Notes under the pieces: model-generated
What the model was told of the DNA's origin: nothing
Database searches by the model: none
What the model saw: the letters and a program-made list of their open reading frames with translations, nothing else
Origin: Klebsormidium nitens
Taxonomy: Eukaryota; Streptophyta; Klebsormidiophyceae; Klebsormidiales; Klebsormidiaceae
Direction of reading: 5' to 3'
Assembly (NCBI GenBank): GCA_000708835.1
Contig: DF237415.1
Coordinates: forward strand, 11,463-75,462
DNA length: 64,000 bases
Made by a program: the position numbers and the translations under genes
Part shown: piece by piece, positions 1-11,991 of the stretch
How the letters are laid out: each line of letters begins with the position of its first letter
How positions within the stretch are numbered: position 1 is the stretch's first letter

Positions 1-1391
1 ACCTCCTACTACGTACCTACCGTGGTACGCGCGTCGCCGGCTGGCTGAACAGAGAAAAGGATTGAGAACATATCATACATGTAACGTTCGGCCGACCCGA
101 GTCTGTTTGGAGGATTGGGTTAAAGATAACTGATAACGTGGGGAGGTGGATTGCCTTCAAAGTTCAATCGACAGCTGATGCTGCGCAGTGCGCAACCGAG
201 GTGAAGTTACCTCCACCCAGTCATCATTTGATTAGCCAATAATGTCAATTTTCTGGTTGCCTGAATCTCCGGCTTCGGAGTCCCAACCGGCGAGAACTTG
301 GGCAGCTCGGCGGGTACGGAAGGTACGTCCGCCCATTGGCAAGAGTCCTGAGTCCTGTGTACTTGATAGATGTTAGGCCTGCATATTAGTGTTTTTAAAT
401 ATATTATTGCGAGCATGCATACTTACCTGCGAACCTTTTCAATCGAGCAGACACCGGCTCTATATGTTTCACAACATTGCCAGGGCACTCTCCATGTTGA
501 CCGGACTACCGTATCTGATCCGATCATGTCATCCACGTTTTTAAGCAGCCTGCCCTTACTTCCATACTTGGCAAGCACGCTCTGTAGCTGTGCATTGCGA
601 CTTAGCTGTTCAGATGAAATAGGTATAGTACGCGTTCCATGTTGGACTATCTCACCTGACGACGAGTTAACCAAGCATACACGAACCATGGTTCGTTTCT
701 ATTTGCACATTCATCCACAACATGCACCTTCATTGAACTTTAGAAGGCGACTTTCAGGGTATTTCGACGACTCGGCTCATATCTAGGAGTGCACGTGTTG
801 AGAGGAAAGATCAGCTCGCTCTAGAATCAGTCTACCCACATACACGTTTGTTGACACGGAACGGGTAGGATCATTTAAAGGCAAGCATTGATGATCAACA
901 GGCCGCAAAGGAAGATCTGAGGAAACTCTTTCTTGTATGTAGTCGGGGTAGACATCAAATTCCTCGAAACTCCCGCTTCCCCAAATCAGGACGAATCTTG
1001 GGCTAAGTCGTCCCCTCTGCCGGCGATCGTTGCCGGCTGTTCTAGAGGGTCGCTAAACATTTACTGTGCACGTATGCAACACGGATCCCCAAGAGTGCCT
1101 GCCCCGTTGGGCGCATCAACCGTCGCTCGCCGGTTGTGGTCTTCATTGCCCGCTCCTGGTGCCCCCTCGATGCCAAGTCAGCCGGCCTCCTGCACGAACT
1201 AACGGGAGGCTCAACGAGAATGGGCAGCCCGCCGTGCTGGCTGCTGATCGACGCCCCGATCACACGTGCGCGAATCTGTTGCGAATGCGAGTACGACGCC
1301 CAGAGTGGTTGCGAGCAGCTACGCTCCAGGCGGACAGATCGGTGACTCCTCCTGATCCGAGCGGCCACCCTCTGCCACCCAGAGTGCGCCC
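1..1391. other. Left-edge intergenic region, no firm gene
   Basis: The first 1.4 kb is of mixed composition and holds no reading frame I can assign to a family. Downstream of 1390 the sequence becomes GC-rich and belongs to the 3' end of the ADIP-like gene. One minus-strand open stretch (689-423) ending near a consensus donor is listed separately as a possible exon. Confidence 0.6.
423..689 (-). CDS. Possible first exon of an unrecognised gene
   Basis: A minus-strand frame opens with ATG at 689 and runs about 85 codons to a strong splice donor (CAG followed by GTAAGT) near 426. The translation contains KYGSKGRLLKNVDDMIGSDT and has mixed hydrophilic composition. I do not recognise a family and cannot place a convincing next exon, although a further open stretch lies at 416-207 on the same strand. 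Codon third positions are not GC-biased, unlike the firm genes. It may be a real gene fragment, a transposon relic or chance; an overlapping plus-strand frame (370-786) looks less natural. Confidence 0.2.
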   Translation of the reverse strand: MVRVCLVNSSSGEIVQHGTRTIPISSEQLSRNAQLQSVLAKYGSKGRLLKNVDDMIGSDTVVRSTWRVPWQCCETYRAGVCSIEKVRR

Positions 1392-1506
1392 TCACCCGGA
1401 GGCACCGTCCGCACTCAGATCACCTCCTCGTAGCACCTGAGCGCAGGCACACAGGTCGGGGCACAAGGTATCCCCGGCTTCGCGCTTCCCCAGCTTGCCC
1501 CCCTGC

Positions 1507-4500
1507 CTACTCCGGTTGGCTGTTGACCCGGTCGCTCTGCTGGGGGTGGCTGGCGAGGGGGGTCCCTCTCACCTGGTGTGGCGGCGTGCCTGCCCCGCCT
1601 GGCGGAGTGCCGTTGCCGGTGCGCTGCCGGTGTGGGCCGCCCTGCTGCCGCTCCGCCTCCAGCCACTGAATGTGCTCCCGCAGCGCGCCCACGTCCTGCA
1701 CCCGCGCCGCGCGCCCAGGCCACGTCAGCCACAGCAAGGCGCAGGCGGCCAGGATGCACGGGGTGGTGAGGCGAGAGGGGCCTTTGGCGCAGCGAGGGGG
1801 GGCTACCGCCTGCCGGGCTGCTCACCTCGTCTGCTGCGGCAAGCTGAACCTCTGCGGCCAGGTCGCGGCTGAGGCGGGGGCCGGGCCTGCAAAGGGGCAG
1901 CAGCGCGGCGGGGTGAGGAGGAAGCACGCGCCGCTGGCAGGGGCGGCCCGAGGCGCGCCGGGCAGGGGGCAGGCAGACAGGGGCGACGGGGGGCGGTCGC
2001 GCCCAGCCTCGCTGCCGCCTGAGCCTGCAGCGGAGGGGTGCAGAAGCTGGCGCGGGGCGGGCTCACTGCGGGGAGTGGCCCGGGTGCAGCGCGGCGGCGA
2101 TGATGGCCTCCTGCTCGCCAATGATGGCGCGCGCCGCGGCCAGCTGCGCGTCCAGCTCCAGCTCGCGCTCGCTCGCCTCGTCCTCCGCGGCGCAGCTCGC
2201 CAGCGCCGCCATACGCTCCTGCGCCACCAGCGCCGCACGCATCAGGTGTGCAGCACGGCATGGGGGCGGCTGTGAGGACACGGAGCAGAGCGGGTGGCGG
2301 GGCAGGCAGGGGGGGACCGAGCAGGCAGGCGAGCGGGGCAGACCTGGAGAGACGCCATCTTGGCGCGGAGGCTGTGCTCGATGCGGTCGCGCGCGAGGGG
2401 ATACGGCATGTCGAACACGTCCTGCACACAGGCACGCCCCGCACGCCTCAGGCTCATTGCCAGGGGCCATCAAGCAGCACCTTGCGAGCATCGCCCGAGC
2501 GCTCTCAAGGAGAACGACTCATGTTTCAACCGGGGACCACTGTGGAAAGTGGACCTTGCAAAGTTTGAGGTTTTGAAGAACACAACTCAGTGATCGTTGC
2601 ACGCCGAAGCCAGGACTTCGCACCGAGTCCGACTTTCGCAACGTCATCCCGTTAACAACTCTCTCGTTCAAATGAAGACTCGGGCTCCATGACCCGGCTC
2701 AGCCGAGTGTGTCACAGGCTGCGCTCAAAGGCGCCATGCGGGGCCGCATCGCAGCAGCGGCGCCTCACCAGGCGGCCCTTGAGCGGGGTGTCGCTGGGCG
2801 TGGCCGCGCCGGGGCTGCTGGCGCCGCCCTCGTGGCCGCGCACCAGCCGCTGCATGTCCTCCTGCAGACACCCACGCGATGTGAGAAGGGGCAGCGACTG
2901 CGCCGCCCGCTGGTCCAGCAGGGGGAGGGGGAGGCTGGCGAGTCAGCAGAGGCGAGCGGATGGGGGGGGAGTGGCACACCCGGTGGGTTGCACGTACCTG
3001 GAGGGTGCGCAGCGAGTCCTTGAGCGCGGCGTTCTCCGCGGTGAGCTCCTGCTTCTTGGCCTCGTACGCGTCCACCTGCAAGCAGCACACCGCCACCGCA
3101 GCTCACACACACAGCCCTGCGGGCAGCACGCAGGCGACACAGGGGGCATGCCAACGGCCAGGACAAGAGGGGCAAGTCCACGTGGGGCAGTGCCACAACG
3201 GAAGGGGATGGGCGACCCGGCAGATGTGCACGGGGAAAGGGTCTGGGGCCGGCCCACTGACAATCATCTTGTAGAAGTCGCCGTCGGCCTTCTTGCCGTC
3301 CCACGTGCCGCGCTGCCGGCCGCCCTTCTGCGCAGCGCACAAGGGGCCCAGCGTCAGCACAGCGGGTGGGCCAGCCTGGAGGCCAAGCAGAGCCGCAGGG
3401 CCTGCGGAGGGAGGGGGTGCACGCACAAGACGCGTCCGTGCAGGGGGGCCCCTCACCTGCAGCAGCGTCATAATCTCCATGCCCCCCCCGCCCAGCTTCT
3501 CCTTCTTCTCCGCCATCAGCACGCTCAGCCGCTCCTGAACACACCCAGCCCGGGTCGCACACTCAGACAGCGAACGAGAGGGGGAAGGGCCGCTGTGCGC
3601 CTGCCAGCATCTTTGCAGTCTTTGCGGAAGCCTTCTGGCGATAGTTGTGTAGGATCCGGAGGCGGGGTGCAGGCGCGCTGACCTGGAGGCGAGCGTAGTG
3701 GCCCTCCTTCTTGCGCAGCTCGTGCTGTAGCTGCGCCTGCCGTTGCTGCACACACCAAAGCACACACGACACCGCTCAAGCAGAGCAGCAGCATCAGGCG
3801 GAAGATAGCCGTGCCCAGGCAGCAGCGCGCATGGGGGGAGGCCCTCTGCCCATGGCGGCCAGGGCTGCCCCGAAGGAGCCGTGCCCAGGACCACGGCGAC
3901 AGCTCTTGGCGCGGCGCCTCTGCCCGCGCGGTGGTGCGCACCTGGAGGCCGGTGGCGATGCGGTGGAACTCGTCCCGCTCGTCCTTCATCTTGTCCAGTG
4001 CCGCCTTGCCCGCCGCCGCCGCCTTCTGCTCCTGCACACAGTCGCCCTCGCACAGCTTCAGGCAGGGGTTTGTAGTTTGTAGTTTGTAGCGCAGCGCTAA
4101 GCCGGAGCAGGGCAGCAGAGCAAGGGGAGCCCGCAGCTGCAACTCGCTTGGGCTGCGCCTCCCGTTGGCGTACCTTGGTGACCGCAGCGGCCAGGTCGCG
4201 CTCCCGCGCCTCCAGCTGGGCCTGCAACCGCTGCACGCGCGCCTCGCAGCGGCTCAGGTCAGCCGCCAGCCTGCAGCGCACATACACACACCCGCAGTGA
4301 GGCAGCATTTGGCCGCGTTCCAGCCGCAAACTCTCTTGGCACCCATCAGGAGCACACGAGGCCGCTCAGCAGCGGCGCCCGCTGGCAGCCCTGCCAGAGA
4401 TGCGCGGCAGGCCAGCCCCGGCGCCATGCGGTGGACTGAAAGGGGATTTGCGCGCAGGGCTGGGGCCTGGGGGCGCACCTGTGGCGCTGCTCCGCGGCGC

Positions 4501-5468
4501 TGTCCCGAAAGTCCACGTCCCGCTGCCGCTGCTGCAGGAGGGAGTACACGCAGTTGCATACCGCCGCTGCGGCGTCCTGCAAACAACAGCAGCAACGACA
4601 GGGGGCCACGCTCAGGCAAGGCAGGGGGGACAAGGTGGGGGGCAGCGACCAGCGGGCAGAGCCAAGGAGGGAGATGGCGCGCAGGCACAGGCACGGGGAG
4701 TGACCATGAATTCCTAAGGGAATCCCACCGGTGTGAGGAGTTGCAGCGGGGCCGGGTGGCGCCTCACCGCATCGTAGGCTTGCAGGGGCAGCGCGGGAAA
4801 GCCCGCAGCAGCCAGGCTCTGGTTGAGGTACCGACAGCAGCTCTCAATGTTGCCGCCGTCCGCAAATTCGTCCTTTCTGCACGCACACAAGGCACAACCA
4901 TGGAGCTGCACCTTCGGGAGAGTATGGAAACCTCGGGCTGCCCGGGAGCAAGACAAGGAGGGGGCAAATGCCCGGGGGGCCTCCCTTCAAGACATGAGCT
5001 GGTAGGGAGAATGGGGCGCACCTAGTGAGGGCCATGATACTGGCTGCTGGATGAGCTTGATCGTCCTGCAAGCAAGGGGACCTCATGTCAAAGAGGCAGG
5101 GCCAGGCCGCGGGAGCGTCTTCTATAGGCAGTGACGTCGGTGACAGATGCAGTGTTCAGGAGGGCACCAACAAAGTGCTTCAGTGATCTGGCAATTGAGA
5201 TCCTCCAAGCCTCCAGAGTGCTTGCTCTGCCCAGGCTGGGCTCAGCACTGGCGTCAGCCTGGTGCTGGCAGCGACAGGGGGCGGGCCACGCAGGAGAGCT
5301 GCGCCCCCCTCTCCTGGGCCACATTACGGCAATGCCAGTGCTGGGCAGGCCCGCAGAGGACAGCCCCCCCGGCGTCTGCAAGGAGCCGCCCGTGCTCACC
5401 AGGTGGGCCATCATGGCATTCTCCGCTGCAGGAAAAAGGGCCTCCTCCGCCAGCGGCCGCAGGGCCAT
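1507..5468 (-). CDS. ADIP/SSX2IP-like coiled-coil protein (afadin- and alpha-actinin-binding family)
   Basis: Spliced minus-strand gene. Exons: 5468-5400, 5065-5022, 4876-4768, 4576-4479, 4270-4174, 4031-3942, 3745-3683, 3534-3457, 3327-3262, 3075-2998, 2861-2769, 2421-2344, 2218-2067, 1886-1826, then 1695 to the stop at 1507. Frame is continuous over all junctions, giving about 454 residues. Near residues 46-66 is NIESCCRYLNQSL followed by GFPAL, matching the N-terminal ADIP signature, and near 220-238 is RGTWDGKKADGDFYKMI, matching the conserved RGSW...YKIL block of SSX2IP. Most of the rest is heptad-rich coiled coil. Animal SSX2IP acts at centriolar satellites, centrosomes and adherens junctions; the algal role is unknown. 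The 3' end is uncertain: a donor at 1573/1572 could splice to 1436 and end near 1392. It shares a 600-bp divergent 5' region with ATG7. Confidence 0.8.
4068..4089. repeat. Threefold 7-bp tandem repeat in an ADIP-like intron
   Basis: The unit GTTTGTA is repeated three times in tandem inside the intron between exons 4270-4174 and 4031-3942. No function is evident. Confidence 0.8.
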
Positions 5469-6068
5469 TACACGATCGCGTGTTTGGTCCGCGTGGTCAA
5501 CATCTAAGCTTCTTGCCTCAGCGAGCTACTCCACCCAAGGTTGAAACTTGATGGAGAGTCTCCAGGACCAGCGGAATCTGTTCAAAACTTCGTCGTTGGA
5601 CTCGAAAGAAAGGAGCGGGCAAGACTTCTACCCGCCTCAGAATCAGATTGCATGGCAGCAACTTGTGAGTTTGAAGACTTCAATTTCAACTCCAACGGAG
5701 TCCAAGTTCTCAAGCGAGCAGTAAATTTGTGCTCGCTTCAACAGTCAACTTGCTTAAATACGGTAGTAGGATTCTGCCTGCCTCGCCGTTTTCCCGGCGT
5801 TTGGAGTAGCAGCCACATTCTACGGTATACACCCTAGTACCTACACCGAAATGTAAACTAGAAACTGGCTCATGCATGCATTCCACTTTTTGCCTAATGC
5901 TTGCATAATATATCAAGCAATACAGCCAGCACTGATCTGTTGCAGCGTATGGCCGGCAACGTAGAGAGTTTTGGGCGCGCTTCTCCCCCCTCCGTTCTGC
6001 ACGATCGTGAAATTGAACAAAGCCAGTGAAATTGTTGAGTTCACCCTCAAGCAGGCTCCGCTGCATCT
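5469..6068. promoter_or_regulatory. Divergent 5' region of ADIP-like gene and ATG7
   Basis: These 600 bp separate the two start codons, so both promoters and 5' leaders should lie here. The middle is AT-richer than the flanking exons and carries several TTGAA/TTCAA words, including TTGAAACTTG at 5541 and TTGAAGACTTCAA at 5671. Similar words recur in other divergent spacers of this window. No clear TATA box was identified. Confidence 0.5.
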
Positions 6069-9000
6069 ATGGCGGCGGGCAGCGGCGTCCCTCCTGATAA
6101 CACTCTGCCGCTGCTGCAGTTTGTGCCGTGGCAGAGTGCAGTGGATGTGGGCTTCTGGCAGAAGCTGGCTGCGCGCAAGCTGGCGGAGCTGCGCCTGAGC
6201 GAGGCCGAGCAGCCGCTGGCGGGCCACTTCACCGCCAGCACCCACACACAGGTGAGCGCTGCGCCGCCTGCCCCTTAGCTGCGCCGGGCCCGCTGTGCTC
6301 CGCAACTGTGCCTTAGTGCTGTCCAGCGGTGCCCGCCCCGAGTGTGAGCAGCTGACTCATGCCTGTGGTCTGCCCTTCCCCTGCCAGCTGTCCTCCCCCC
6401 TCCACGTTGGCCCGGACGCCTGGGCTGGGGGCGTCAGTGAGGGCGCAGTGCGGGGGGGGCGTGCGGTGGCCCCTGGCTCGTGTGTGTTGACCAACACTCT
6501 GGACGGCTTCAAGCAAGCGGACAAGAAGGCCCTCCTGCAAGCCGCCGCCGCCAAGGTCTGCGCCCCACACCACCACCCTCTGCGGCCCCCCTGCCGTGCA
6601 TCAGTAGGCTGCTCATCAGCCATGGTCAGTCAGTACTCTGGCGCTGTGCACCTGGTGCTTCCTCCCTGTTGTGGACTGTGCGGTCCCTCTGCGTGCCCCC
6701 TCCTTCTGACGCCCCCCCCCTGGTGCAGGTATGGGCCGCCATCGTGTCGGGCCAGGCGGAGCGGGACTCGGCCCTGCTCAACCGCTTCTTCCTCCTCACC
6801 TTTGCGGACCTCAAGAAATGGGACTTTGTCTACTGGTTTGCCTTCCCCGCTCTCGTCCTGCCCCACCCCGCGCGCGCTGCCCCGCTGCAGCCCGCCTCCA
6901 CAGTGTACCCCCCCCCCTCGGGGAGGCCATGGCCCGCGCCTGCCTGGCCTGGAAGCAGGCGCCCCCGCCGGCCCCTCCCCCGGATGCAGTGGCCGGCCCT
7001 CCGGGTGACGCTGTCAGCGACCTGGCTGCGCGCTTGGAGGCCAGCAGCGTGGAGGATCCAGGGGACGTGGCGGCGGCCAGCGTCGGGGGGGGGAGCCCCT
7101 TCTTCCTGCTGCACTGTGCGGAGGGGGAGCAGGTCACCGCCCATTCCCTGGAGCACTGGAGCGCGCTGCAGCAGCAAGCGGGCACAGTGAGCACGCCACA
7201 CTTCTTCTGTGCCTTGATAGGGGGTGACCTGCGGTGGGGGTCGCCGCTGTCGTCGGCGCGTGGGCCTGAGGGAGGGCTGCCCCCTGCTTGCTACCCGCAC
7301 TCTGGCCTGGCTGCCGTGGTAAAGCCTGTTACCCTGGGCTCTGACCTGGGGTTCCGCTGGAGGAGTATGTGTACACTCTTCTTCCAAACGGCATTGCAGG
7401 TCTCTGCTTTCCGCGCTGTCTGCATTGATAGCTGGCCATGCCTCCCCTGTTCTCCCTCTCCAGCCCGCCCGCCCCTCTCTGCTTCCCCTGACCCTGCGTC
7501 GCTCTGCCCCGCTGCCCCGCAGGTGGTGGCTGTGTATTTGGACCCGTGCCACCTGGCGTCCCACCCGGGGTGGCCCCTGCGCAACCTGCTGGCGCTGGCC
7601 GTGGTGCGCTGGCGCGTGCGCACGTTGCCCGTGCTGGCGCTCAAGGAGACCCGCGGCCGCCCCGACTGGGACCGCTCCCTCGCCACCACCGTGCACCTCC
7701 CGGACCTCCCGGGTCAGCCCCCCCCCGCCCCCCTCCTCCACGGAGCCCCTGCACGTCTTCCTTCTGGTGGCCCTTCACTGCGTGGCTTGGAAGCCCCACG
7801 GGGTCCGAGAGACTCGCAGGTATTCGAAGCCAGTGCGCATTGAAGGTGGTGAGTAGTGGCGCTCTGCGCTTGGCTCCCCCTTCTGACCGCCAAGGTCCGT
7901 CTGTGCAGAGTGGCGTGCCACGGGCGCTCCCTGCCCTGCAGCAGTGGGGTGGGAGCGGTCAGCAGCGGGCGCCCTGGGTCCGCGCGTGGCGGCGCTGGGC
8001 GCGGCGCTGGACCCAGTCCAGCTGGCGGGCGCGGCGGTGGACCTCAACCTGCAGCTCATGCGCTGGCGGCTGCTGCCCAGCCTGGACCTGCCGCGCCTCA
8101 CCGCCACGCGCTGCCTCCTCCTTGGCACAGGCACGCTGGGCTGCGCGGTGGCGCGCACCCTGCTCGCGTGGGGCGTCAGGGACATCACGCTCGTCGACAG
8201 GTGAGGCCCTCCCTGCAGCTGGTTCCAACAGGAGGGCAGGCCAGGCCTGGCCGCTGCATCTTCCCCCCAATCCGAGACCCCGCCGCCTCCGCTGCTCCCC
8301 GGAGAGGGTTCGACCATTTTTCACCAACTTTCTATCCTCTTTCGAAAACACTGAATTCCTTCCGGCGACACGTCATGGTTCTGATATGTGCTATGCCAGT
8401 GGTCAATTTACGAACATCATAGTTTCTCCGGCATCGAAGATCGGAGCGAAACCATGTCCAGAAGACAAGTTTTACGAGAGATGACGTTGAGTCGCAACCA
8501 TAAGCATTTCTGCGGCTCAGACTGATTTTCCCGAATTTCGGTCGGAGTCTATGACGGCAAAGTGTCAAGTGTGTTCCTATCCGTACGTACCACGTAATCG
8601 CATGTGGTGTATGCCGTATATGGTGGTGCTTTTGCCGCCTCTAAGGGGCCTCCGAGTAATGGAAACTTAGTCTCAACACTGAAACGTCAGCAAACGTCAT
8701 CTTGGGTACAACTCACAACGAAGCAAAACACGGTTAGTTTAATGCGAACCCTTCCCTGGTCTGACTGACTGTCGCTTCCTGTTCGTCTCGTCGGCCGCAG
8801 CGGCGTGGTGTCCTTTTCCAACCCAGTGCGGCAGTCTCTGTTCACGCACGCCGACTGCCTGGCCGGGGGCCGCCCCAAGGCGGAGGCTGCGGCGGCCGCT
8901 CTGCGCGCCATCTTCCCGGGGGCGCAGGCCAGCGGGGTGCGGCTGAGCATCCCCATGCCGGGCCACGCGGTGGGCGCACGCGAGGCGCCCGCCGTGCTGG

Positions 9001-10260
9001 CGGCGTGCGCGCAGCTGGAGCAGCTCATACAAACGAGCGACGCGGTGTTCCTGCTCACCGACACGCGCGAGTCGCGCTGGCTGCCCACGCTCCTGGCCGC
9101 CGCCCACAACAAGGTGCAATTGTGACGCCGATACCCCCTGCTTCCGCAATCATGCAGGATTGTCCAGTTTTCAGGGCTCCCGGGTTGTTGGCAACCACTT
9201 GAGGGCGCGCTGCCTGCCGCCTGACGGTGGCCGCCCCGCGCTGCAGCTGGCCATCAACGCTGCGCTCGGCTTCGACACCTTCCTCGTCATGCGCCACGGG
9301 GCAGGCCCCCTGGCTGCCCCCCCGCCGGCTCCCTCTGCGGACGCGCCTGCCGCGGCTGGGGCGGCGGCTCCGCCCCTGCGCCTGGGCTGCTACTTCTGCA
9401 ACGACGTCGTGGCGCCCCTCGACTCCACGGCCGGCAGGACACTCGACCAGCAGTGCACGGTGAGCAGCCGCCAAGCCACGCCCGCTGGGCCCCGCCCGCC
9501 GGCCGGCACGCGCAGGGACAACAATAATGGGCGGGAACATGGTTCCATGCGGCACCGCTCGTGCTGACGGCTGGTGTGCTGTCCGCAGGTGACGCGGCCC
9601 GGGCTGGCCCCCATGGCTGCGGCGCTCGCGGTGGAGCTGCTGGTGGCCCTGCGCCACCACCCCGCCGGCCTGCACGCCCCCGCTGACAGCACGCCCCCGG
9701 GGGCCGCCTTCCCGGCCGGGGCTACGGCGCAGCCCCTCGGCCTCGTGCCGCACCAGGTGCGCCTCGCCGTGTTCCGCCATCCGGCATTCTGGCATGCATG
9801 CGGCCTCCCGGCCTGCCTCGTGTGCGCGGCCTGCCAGCGCGGATGACCGCAGCTGAGCCGGGCGGCCGCGGCGTGCAGGTGCGCGGCTTCCTGGCCTTCT
9901 TCTCGCAGCTGCTGGTGACGGGCCACGCCTTCGACAAGTGCACCGCCTGCTCCGCGGCCGTCGTGCGCGAGTACCACCACCGCGGGCCCGACTTCCTGCT
10001 CCAGGTCAGCCCGCCCCGCGCCCCCTCCGCCCCACACAGCACCGTCAGATGAGGCACCCCCCACTGCCTCGCCCGGACGGACTGCTGTGACCGGCGCCAC
10101 GGTGCGTTGCCTGACCCCGCGCCCGGCGATGCAGGCGTTCAACACGCCGACGTTCCTGGAGGACCTGACGGGCCTCACCGCGCTGCGGGCCGCCACAGAC
10201 GAGCTGCTCGCGGAGTGGGAGGCAGGCGACGACTCCGCAGCCGACGCCGACGACTTCTAG
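6069..10260 (+). CDS. ATG7: ATG7, E1-like enzyme of autophagy
   Basis: Ten exons: 6069-6251, 6388-6555, 6729-7186, 7523-7712, 7942-8200, 8801-9113, 9247-9459, 9589-9756, 9879-10004, 10135-10260; about 734 residues. ATG7 activates ATG8 and ATG12 by adenylation and thioester formation, then passes them to ATG3 and ATG10. The N-terminal domain shows [13 protein letters not shown] and [20 protein letters not shown]; the adenylation domain has the nucleotide-binding [21 protein letters not shown] and CTACSAAVV supply zinc cysteines, and the catalytic cysteine is in LDQQCTVTRPG (about residue 594). The C-terminus is acidic and follows [13 protein letters not shown], as in plant ATG7. Exon 3 needs one extra C in the C-run at 6908-6917 to stay in frame, probably an assembly homopolymer error. 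The intron 8201-8800 contains an AT-rich island. Confidence 0.95.
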
Positions 10261-11991
10261 GGGGCCCCCTTTGCGCAAACGGCACCGCAGAGCGGCTGGA
10301 GCGGCTCCGCAGCATCCGGCTCGGCCGACCCGGGCTTTGGCCCTCAGTGAACTTGGTGCAAAGCGTTCGTTCTGAATGAGGAGATTCCTCATCGTTCGCC
10401 ATGGGTACTTGCTCGGCGCAATTATCATCTGCGAACGTCTTCTGCTCTCAATGATGCCCGCGATCCAGCGGGTTGTGCAGGCTTGCCTCCCTTGCGTCAT
10501 GGACGACGTCGACCCACCCCCGACTGCCCTGGAAGGGTGCAGCGCACCCGGCTGCCTAGTCAGCGGGCCGGGACAAGAAGCTTCACTCCTGGGCGGATAC
10601 CAAGGAACGCGAAAGGAATCTCGCCGATCATTGACCCTGCATGATGCTCGTCATGCAGCCGCGCTGTGCTTGCATGAACGAAAGCAATATTGTATCAACG
10701 GGGTGACGAATGCTTGGCTTGAAATTTGCTTCCGAGCAGGCCGTAGAGCCATGCTGTCTACGCGGACGGAAGTGATGGCAATCTGAAAAGACAAACGTTC
10801 GCAGCGAGCCCCTTACCAATCTATATACCCGGCCCGTTAGGCCCAGCAGCCGCAACCTCAACTCAACAAAACATCAGAGCACTGTGTACATTAACACTCT
10901 TTACAGAATGAAAGGTGGTCACCCGTGTCTGCTTCTACATACTTTATACGGAATTTATGGCAATGACATATGTTGCAAGTAAGGTTCAAGTCTCTTTCTA
11001 AGGTTTCTCTTTGCGACACCGCGCATTGACTGAAGTCAGATGTGCGAACAAGCCTCTACATTCCGGATGCTGCTGATCGAGTGGGCATGTGGCCTGGCTA
11101 ATTCATGTATGACGGTCTATACGCCTCCTGATCTGCTTTAGCTGCATGCATGACAGATTACGCGGCACGGGCTGATCGGCTGTACACGTATACCGGCGTC
11201 TAAGTTAAAATGATACATGAAACAGATTGGTGGCCGAACGTGACTATATTAGTCACTGCTCATGTGCATGCATGCCAGCACATGTGTGCGCTTTTTGTAT
11301 GAACCATCCAAGCGGTCGGATCGTCAGTCGGACGTCAGGTCCAACTTGAGCGAGCGGCGTCGGGGACTATCTCGCCGCAATCACTGAGAAATGGTGTTGG
11401 CAACCTTCAATTTTCAAAATAGCTAGTCAGCGCGCTCACTTGTGCGTACCTTCTAAAAATTGTCTAAGGAGAATCGATTCGATTCGTTGTGTCTCGGCCT
11501 TTCAATGGTCCATTTTTGTGGCCAGAACTGTTCGGTCGCGTGCCGAAGGTCCGGCTTCATATTCGCGCCTGCAGTACTGTTCCTAGCAAGAGCAACCTTC
11601 TCTGCCTAGTGCTGGCCGCCAGAGGCATGCGGTCGGCCCCCTGCAGCTCATTCAATGTACATGCCAAACCCAAGGTTCTTCGGCGGTCGCTCAATCATCC
11701 AGGGGGATCTGCACAACGACAGCCCCGCCATTACCCAGCCGCGGCAAACCGCACTCCCCCTTCAAGCGCATCCAAGGCCGCCACGAGCGCAAGTCAGGCT
11801 GCCTGCTCACCAGCTTTGCGGCTGGTGAGCAGGCAGCCTCGCCGTGCAAACCGACCGGTATGCGCTACACGGGCGGCAGCGGAGCCCCGGAGCCACACTG
11901 CCGTCATTGGGACTGCTGCGGCAGATGGCTTCAGGATGCGCATCGGGCAGGAGCTGCAGGCAGGGCGCGAGCCAGTGGGCAAGGGGGGGGC
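10261..11991. other. Converging 3' spacer between ATG7 and the oxidoreductase gene
   Basis: This 1.7-kb stretch carries the 3' regions of two converging genes. From about 10850 to 11490 it is AT-rich with many TGCATG-type words and no supportable coding region. The long plus-strand frame beginning at 11489 lies largely antisense to the oxidoreductase exons and has no recognisable family. A strong hairpin is at 11796-11839. Confidence 0.6.
11796..11839. repeat. Perfect 19-bp hairpin with 6-nt loop
   Basis: The arm AGGCTGCCTGCTCACCAGC (11796-11814) is followed by the loop TTTGCG and then its exact reverse complement (11821-11839). It lies about 150 bp beyond the oxidoreductase stop codon, probably within or just past its 3' UTR, where it would fold as RNA on either strand. 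Confidence 0.9.

Noticed and set aside
2689-3681. 330-residue plus-strand open frame
   Set aside because: It is antisense to six ADIP-like exons whose frames match a known family; it arises from GC-rich composition.
3103-4329. 408-residue minus-strand open frame
   Set aside because: It runs through several introns of the ADIP-like gene and changes frame relative to the conserved exons; only pieces are coding.
6830-7741. 303-residue minus-strand open frame
   Set aside because: Antisense to ATG7 exons 3 and 4; Arg/Gly-rich shadow with no family.
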